Shown here one piece after another: positions 5,581 through 7,846 of a stretch of DNA of 7,846 bases. This DNA is from Paludibacter sp. (lineage in GTDB: Bacteria > Bacteroidota > Bacteroidia > Bacteroidales > Paludibacteraceae), in NCBI GenBank assembly GCA_031284665.1, contig JAITXR010000038.1, positions 1 through 7,846 on the forward strand. Direction: 5' to 3'. Numbering within the stretch: the stretch's first letter is position 1; every line of letters starts with the position of its first letter. The notes under the pieces were generated by a model. It did not search any database and was not told the origin of the DNA. It worked only from the letters and a program-made list of their open reading frames with translations. Position numbers and translations under genes: made by a program.

Positions 5581-7386
5581 ATGAAAAAAACACTATTATC
5601 ATTATCGCTACTTTTTGTAGCCACTATTTTTCTCAACGCTCAGGATACTCGTGAGCGCAATTATAATTACGAAATTCTTGTACCAAACCACGCTGCAAAG
5701 CCAAAAGTAACCGGTTTTGCTCAGAAACGTGTTGTCGAAAATCTCGACCGCGGAGTTACAGCAGCCACTTCTGCCGATGGTAAATCGGTTTATGTAAGTT
5801 GGCGTTTGCTTAATACCGACCCCGAAAATACGTCATTCAATGTTTATCGTTCGGCAAGTGGCAAAACTCAAAAATTGAACAGTAAAGCAATTTCGGCTAT
5901 TACCGGTTTTGTTGATTCCAAACCGTTGGCAGTAGAGGCAAATTATTGGGTCGAAACTGTGGTTGGCAAGCAAAAAACGCAGTCGCCGTCGTTTGTTTAC
6001 CAGCCAAAATCGGAAATTGAAACTCCAAATTATATTTCCATTAAACTACGCAATAATATTGCAGTAGGTAAACTTGCTGTAGCCGATTTGAATGGCGACG
6101 GGATTTACGATTTTATTGTACGTCATCCCGCCTCAAATGTTGACCCGGGAACAAACCCCGATACTATTGGCACTACCTATAAAATAGATGCTTATCTCCA
6201 CGATGGCACTTATCTTTGGACTAAGGATTTGGGTCTGGGAACTGAGCCGGGAGTGTGGTATTCGCCTTTTGTGGCTTACGACCTTAACGGTGATGGCAAA
6301 GCCGAAATAGCCCTGAAAACTACCGGAAACGATTATACAAAAGATTATCGTAATCGCATAAATGGCGGCAGTGAATTTCTTACAATTTTGGATGGAATGA
6401 CAGGAAAAGAAATCGCATCTGTGCCTTGGAACGAGCGGAATTTCCGTTATGGCGACACTAATCGTCAAAATAGAAATCAGATAGGAATTGCTTATCTTGA
6501 TGGCAAAACACCTTGTATTCTCTCATTACGAGGCACTTATCGCCTTATGACTGTGAACGCATATCAACTGAACGGCAACAAACTCGAGACGTTATGGAAA
6601 TGGGATGGCGACGAGGAAAATCCTGTTGTTCGCTCGCAAGGTGCGCATAATATGGTTGCCGGCGATGTGGATGGCGATGGGCGCGATGAAATTTTGCTCG
6701 GCACTTGTATGCTCGACGATGACGGAACGCTGCTTTGGTCAGCCGGACTTGGACATTCCGATAAAGCATATCTTACCGACATCGACCCGTCAAGAGAAGG
6801 TTTGGAAGTGTTTTTGGCAATAGAGCCTTGGGTGGATAATGGTTACGGAGTGTCGATGCTCGACGCCGCTACCGGAAAACGGGTTTGGGGCATCGGACAA
6901 AAAACTTTTCACGTTGGCGATGGAATGGTTGCCGATATTGACCCCACGCATCCCGGCTTGGAATGTTTTGCAAGCGAGGATAGCAAAGGTGGCTCTTCGG
7001 ATAAGTATTTGCTTTCGTCAAAAGGCGAATTTTTAGCATTGAACGATGTGCCTCCTTGTCGTAATTGGGTTTGGTGGGATGCAGGTAAAACACGTCAAAT
7101 TATTTCGGGTGGCTTCCGTGCAGGCAGTTTTGTAAACTATTGGAAAGGCGAACAAATTGCTGCCGGAATTACAGGCTCTATTCAGATGATTGCCGACCTC
7201 GTGGGCGATTGGCGCGAAGAAATTGTAACATCATTGCCGGGAGAAATACGTATTTATTTTACAAATATTCCCGCTACCGACAAGCGAGTAACTTTGATGC
7301 AAGACCCTATTTATCGAAGTTATATTATCGAACGCTCGCAAGGATACCCTATGTCGCCGGTGCCGGGGTATTATTTGGGAAACTAA
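5581..7386 (+). CDS. Secreted rhamnogalacturonan lyase, polysaccharide lyase family 11
   Basis: A 601-residue enzyme predicted to cleave the rhamnose-galacturonate backbone of rhamnogalacturonan I by beta-elimination (YesW/YesX-like). Residues 1-20 are a signal peptide (MKKTLLSLSL...LNA) with Gln at +1 and no lipobox. RVVENLDRGVTAA (50-62), YVSWRLLNTDPENTSFNVYR (71-90) and the following small beta domain are the typical PL11 start. The rest is the beta-propeller, marked by Ca-binding D-x-[ND]-G-D-G loops: DLNGDG at 169-174 and 234-239 and DVDGDG at 362-367. Variants include DIDPSREGLE (400-409), DIDPTHPGLE (452-461) and DLVGDWREEI (539-548). Other family-like stretches are SLRGTYRLM (315-323), RSQGAHNMVAGD (351-362) and NWVWWDAG (495-502). 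The protein ends at VPGYYLGN, the normal PL11 terminus, so no sorting domain is appended. About 28 residues (22-49) precede the conserved start. Endo versus exo action cannot be decided. It pairs functionally with the PL1 lyase 191 bp upstream. Confidence 0.95.
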   Translation: MKKTLLSLSLLFVATIFLNAQDTRERNYNYEILVPNHAAKPKVTGFAQKRVVENLDRGVTAATSADGKSVYVSWRLLNTDPENTSFNVYRSASGKTQKLNSKAISAITGFVDSKPLAVEANYWVETVVGKQKTQSPSFVYQPKSEIETPNYISIKLRNNIAVGKLAVADLNGDGIYDFIVRHPASNVDPGTNPDTIGTTYKIDAYLHDGTYLWTKDLGLGTEPGVWYSPFVAYDLNGDGKAEIALKTTGNDYTKDYRNRINGGSEFLTILDGMTGKEIASVPWNERNFRYGDTNRQNRNQIGIAYLDGKTPCILSLRGTYRLMTVNAYQLNGNKLETLWKWDGDEENPVVRSQGAHNMVAGDVDGDGRDEILLGTCMLDDDGTLLWSAGLGHSDKAYLTDIDPSREGLEVFLAIEPWVDNGYGVSMLDAATGKRVWGIGQKTFHVGDGMVADIDPTHPGLECFASEDSKGGSSDKYLLSSKGEFLALNDVPPCRNWVWWDAGKTRQIISGGFRAGSFVNYWKGEQIAAGITGSIQMIADLVGDWREEIVTSLPGEIRIYFTNIPATDKRVTLMQDPIYRSYIIERSQGYPMSPVPGYYLGN

Positions 7387-7387
7387 T

Positions 7388-7421
7388 ATAATTGACAATT
7401 GATAATTGACAATTGATAATT
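7388..7421. repeat. 14-base tandem repeat, 2.4 copies
   Basis: The unit ATAATTGACAATTG occurs at 7388-7401 and 7402-7415 without change, followed by ATAATT. AATTGACAATTGATAATT at 7404-7421 has an inverted counterpart at 7706-7723, which differs at one of 18 positions. The repeat starts one base after the PL11 stop codon. Confidence 0.85.
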
Positions 7422-7424
7422 AAA

Positions 7425-7471
7425 AAACTACTAATTAAGTGATTAGTGATTAACTTCTTAATTAGTAGTTT
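7425..7471 (+). terminator. Perfect 15-bp stem-loop after PL11, possible terminator
   Basis: AAACTACTAATTAAG (7425-7439) is perfectly complementary in reverse to CTTAATTAGTAGTTT (7457-7471), with a 17-base loop. It lies 38 bp after the PL11 stop and is followed by CGTTCTTTATT, a weak T-rich tract. The stem is AT-rich, so it may end transcription only partly. It could also be an element end or a transcript-stabilising hairpin. Confidence 0.5.
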
Positions 7472-7488
7472 CGTTCTTTATTATTTGT

Positions 7489-7542
7489 GTTTGAGTAGTT
7501 TGAATGTTTGAGCAGTTTGAGTAGTTTCCAAATTAGTAGTTT
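7489..7542. repeat. GTTTGA / AGTAGTTT phrase repeats
   Basis: GTTTGA starts at 7489, 7498, 7506 and 7515, giving an alternating 8-9 base spacing (a 17-18 base higher unit). GTAGTTT recurs at 7496, 7521 and 7536. The pattern is degenerate and shows no coding potential. Confidence 0.6.
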
Positions 7543-7560
7543 TTCACTAACCGTAGTCCG

Positions 7561-7574
7561 TTCGTAATTCGTAA
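7561..7574. repeat. TTCGTAA heptamer, two copies
   Basis: TTCGTAA is present at 7561-7567 and 7568-7574, followed by a partial TTAATTC. It abuts the inverted copy of the 78-bp repeat and has the same 7-base period as other spacer repeats in the window. Confidence 0.65.
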
Positions 7575-7582
7575 TTAATTCT

Positions 7583-7660
7583 CTGGATTGCTTCCACGAC
7601 AAGTCGGGACACGTCGGGAAATACCCTCGCAATGACGCGCTATTTTACTTTTAACATAAC
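7583..7660 (-). repeat. 78-bp dispersed repeat, copy 2 (inverted)
   Basis: On the minus strand this reads as copy 1 at 3803-3880, with four substitutions and no gaps. All four are transitions: two lie near CGTCATT and two within CCCGAYTTRTCG. On the plus strand it starts CTGGATTGCTTCCACGA and ends TTTTAACATAAC. Similarity stops abruptly beyond the CCAG end; beyond the GTTATG end only a loose A-rich likeness remains, so the unit borders look real. Copy 2 lies 196 bp after the PL11 stop. The two copies therefore bracket both lyase genes in opposite orientation. Confidence 0.85.
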
Positions 7661-7674
7661 ATTAGTAGTTTTTT

Positions 7675-7723
7675 ACTATAAACTATAAACTATAAATTTT
7701 TCACTAATTATCAATTATCAATT
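7675..7723. repeat. ACTATAA and ATTATCA heptamer repeats
   Basis: ACTATAA occurs three times in perfect tandem at 7675-7695. ATTATCA occurs twice at 7707-7720, followed by ATT. The second block is the inverted counterpart of the 14-base repeat next to the PL11 stop. A further ACTATAA is at 7735-7741, just before the helicase start. Confidence 0.8.
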
Positions 7724-7754
7724 CTCCACTATTAACTATAAACTAAAAACTAAT

Positions 7755-7846
7755 ATGACTTTCAGCGAATTAAATATAACAACGCCATTGCTTAATGCTC
7801 TTGTAGATTTGGAAATTACAACTCCTACAAACATTCAGCAGCAAGC
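7755..7846 (+). CDS. DEAD-box ATP-dependent RNA helicase, N-terminal fragment
   Basis: Only the first 30 codons and two bases are in the window. The peptide MTFSELNITTPLLNALVDLE followed by ITTPTNIQQQ is the classic start of a bacterial DEAD-box helicase. F3 lies at the aromatic position upstream of the Q motif, and PTNIQ (24-28) carries the adenine-recognising Gln at residue 28. Such enzymes unwind RNA in ribosome assembly, RNA decay or cold adaptation. The ATG at 7755 is the natural start because Q-motif proteins usually begin just before the aromatic residue; no Shine-Dalgarno is seen. Subfamily (RhlE-, CsdA- or DbpA-like) depends on sequence to the right of the window. Confidence 0.85.
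   Translation, partial: MTFSELNITTPLLNALVDLEITTPTNIQQQ

Larger units (their letters stand above)
7387..7754. other. 368-bp repeat-rich spacer
   Basis: No gene is supported between the PL11 stop and the helicase start. The stretch is almost entirely made of short repeats: a 14-base tandem, a perfect 15-bp inverted repeat, GTTTGA phrases, TTCGTAA and ACTATAA heptamers, and the inverted second copy of the 78-bp element. ATTAGTAGTTT occurs three times as a direct repeat (7461, 7532 and 7661). I found no exact TAnnTTTG promoter box for the helicase. Confidence 0.65.

Noticed and set aside
6133..6468. 111-codon minus-strand reading frame inside the PL11 gene
   Set aside because: It lies opposite the conserved Ca-binding propeller region of PL11 and shows no independent features.
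3803..7660. A composite transposon carrying the lyases
   Set aside because: No transposase or integrase gene lies between or next to the repeats, and no target-site duplication is visible, so I keep this only as a hypothesis.

Overview
The window looks like a chromosomal segment of a member of the Bacteroidota. It is AT-rich and shows no clear Shine-Dalgarno sequences. It carries TAnnTTTG-type -7 promoter boxes, a fused MurF-alanine racemase gene, and secreted polysaccharide lyases whose signal peptides end in Ala followed by Gln. I cannot name a genus.

Layout from left to right. (1) Positions 1-917, minus strand: the N-terminal part of an unrecognised, very AT-rich exported protein whose 3' end lies outside the window. 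(2) 918-1158: a spacer with degenerate short repeats. (3) 1159-3615, minus strand: a full-length bifunctional MurF-Alr that makes D-alanine and adds D-Ala-D-Ala to the peptidoglycan precursor. (4) 3616-4105: a 490-bp spacer with a candidate murF-alr promoter and one copy of a 78-bp dispersed repeat. (5) 4106-5389, plus strand: a secreted pectate lyase of family PL1. (6) 5390-5580: a spacer with a single CRISPR-repeat-like sequence, an intrinsic terminator and a good Bacteroidota promoter. (7) 5581-7386, plus strand: a secreted rhamnogalacturonan lyase of family PL11. (8) 7387-7754: a 368-bp spacer full of short tandem and inverted repeats, including a second, inverted copy of the 78-bp repeat. 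(9) 7755 to the right edge, plus strand: the first 30 codons of a DEAD-box RNA helicase.

The two lyases form a small pectin-degrading pair: PL1 would cut homogalacturonan and PL11 the rhamnogalacturonan-I backbone. A terminator and a separate promoter lie between them, so they are probably transcribed separately. No SusC/SusD, sugar transporter or regulator is visible, so this is not a classical polysaccharide utilisation locus within these limits. murF-alr is a housekeeping gene, and the helicase is probably one too.

I found no clear undescribed defence or mobile system. The most interesting non-coding signals are the 78-bp inverted repeat pair (74 of 78 bases identical) that brackets the two lyase genes, and tandem repeats with a 7- or 14-base period in three of the four spacers.
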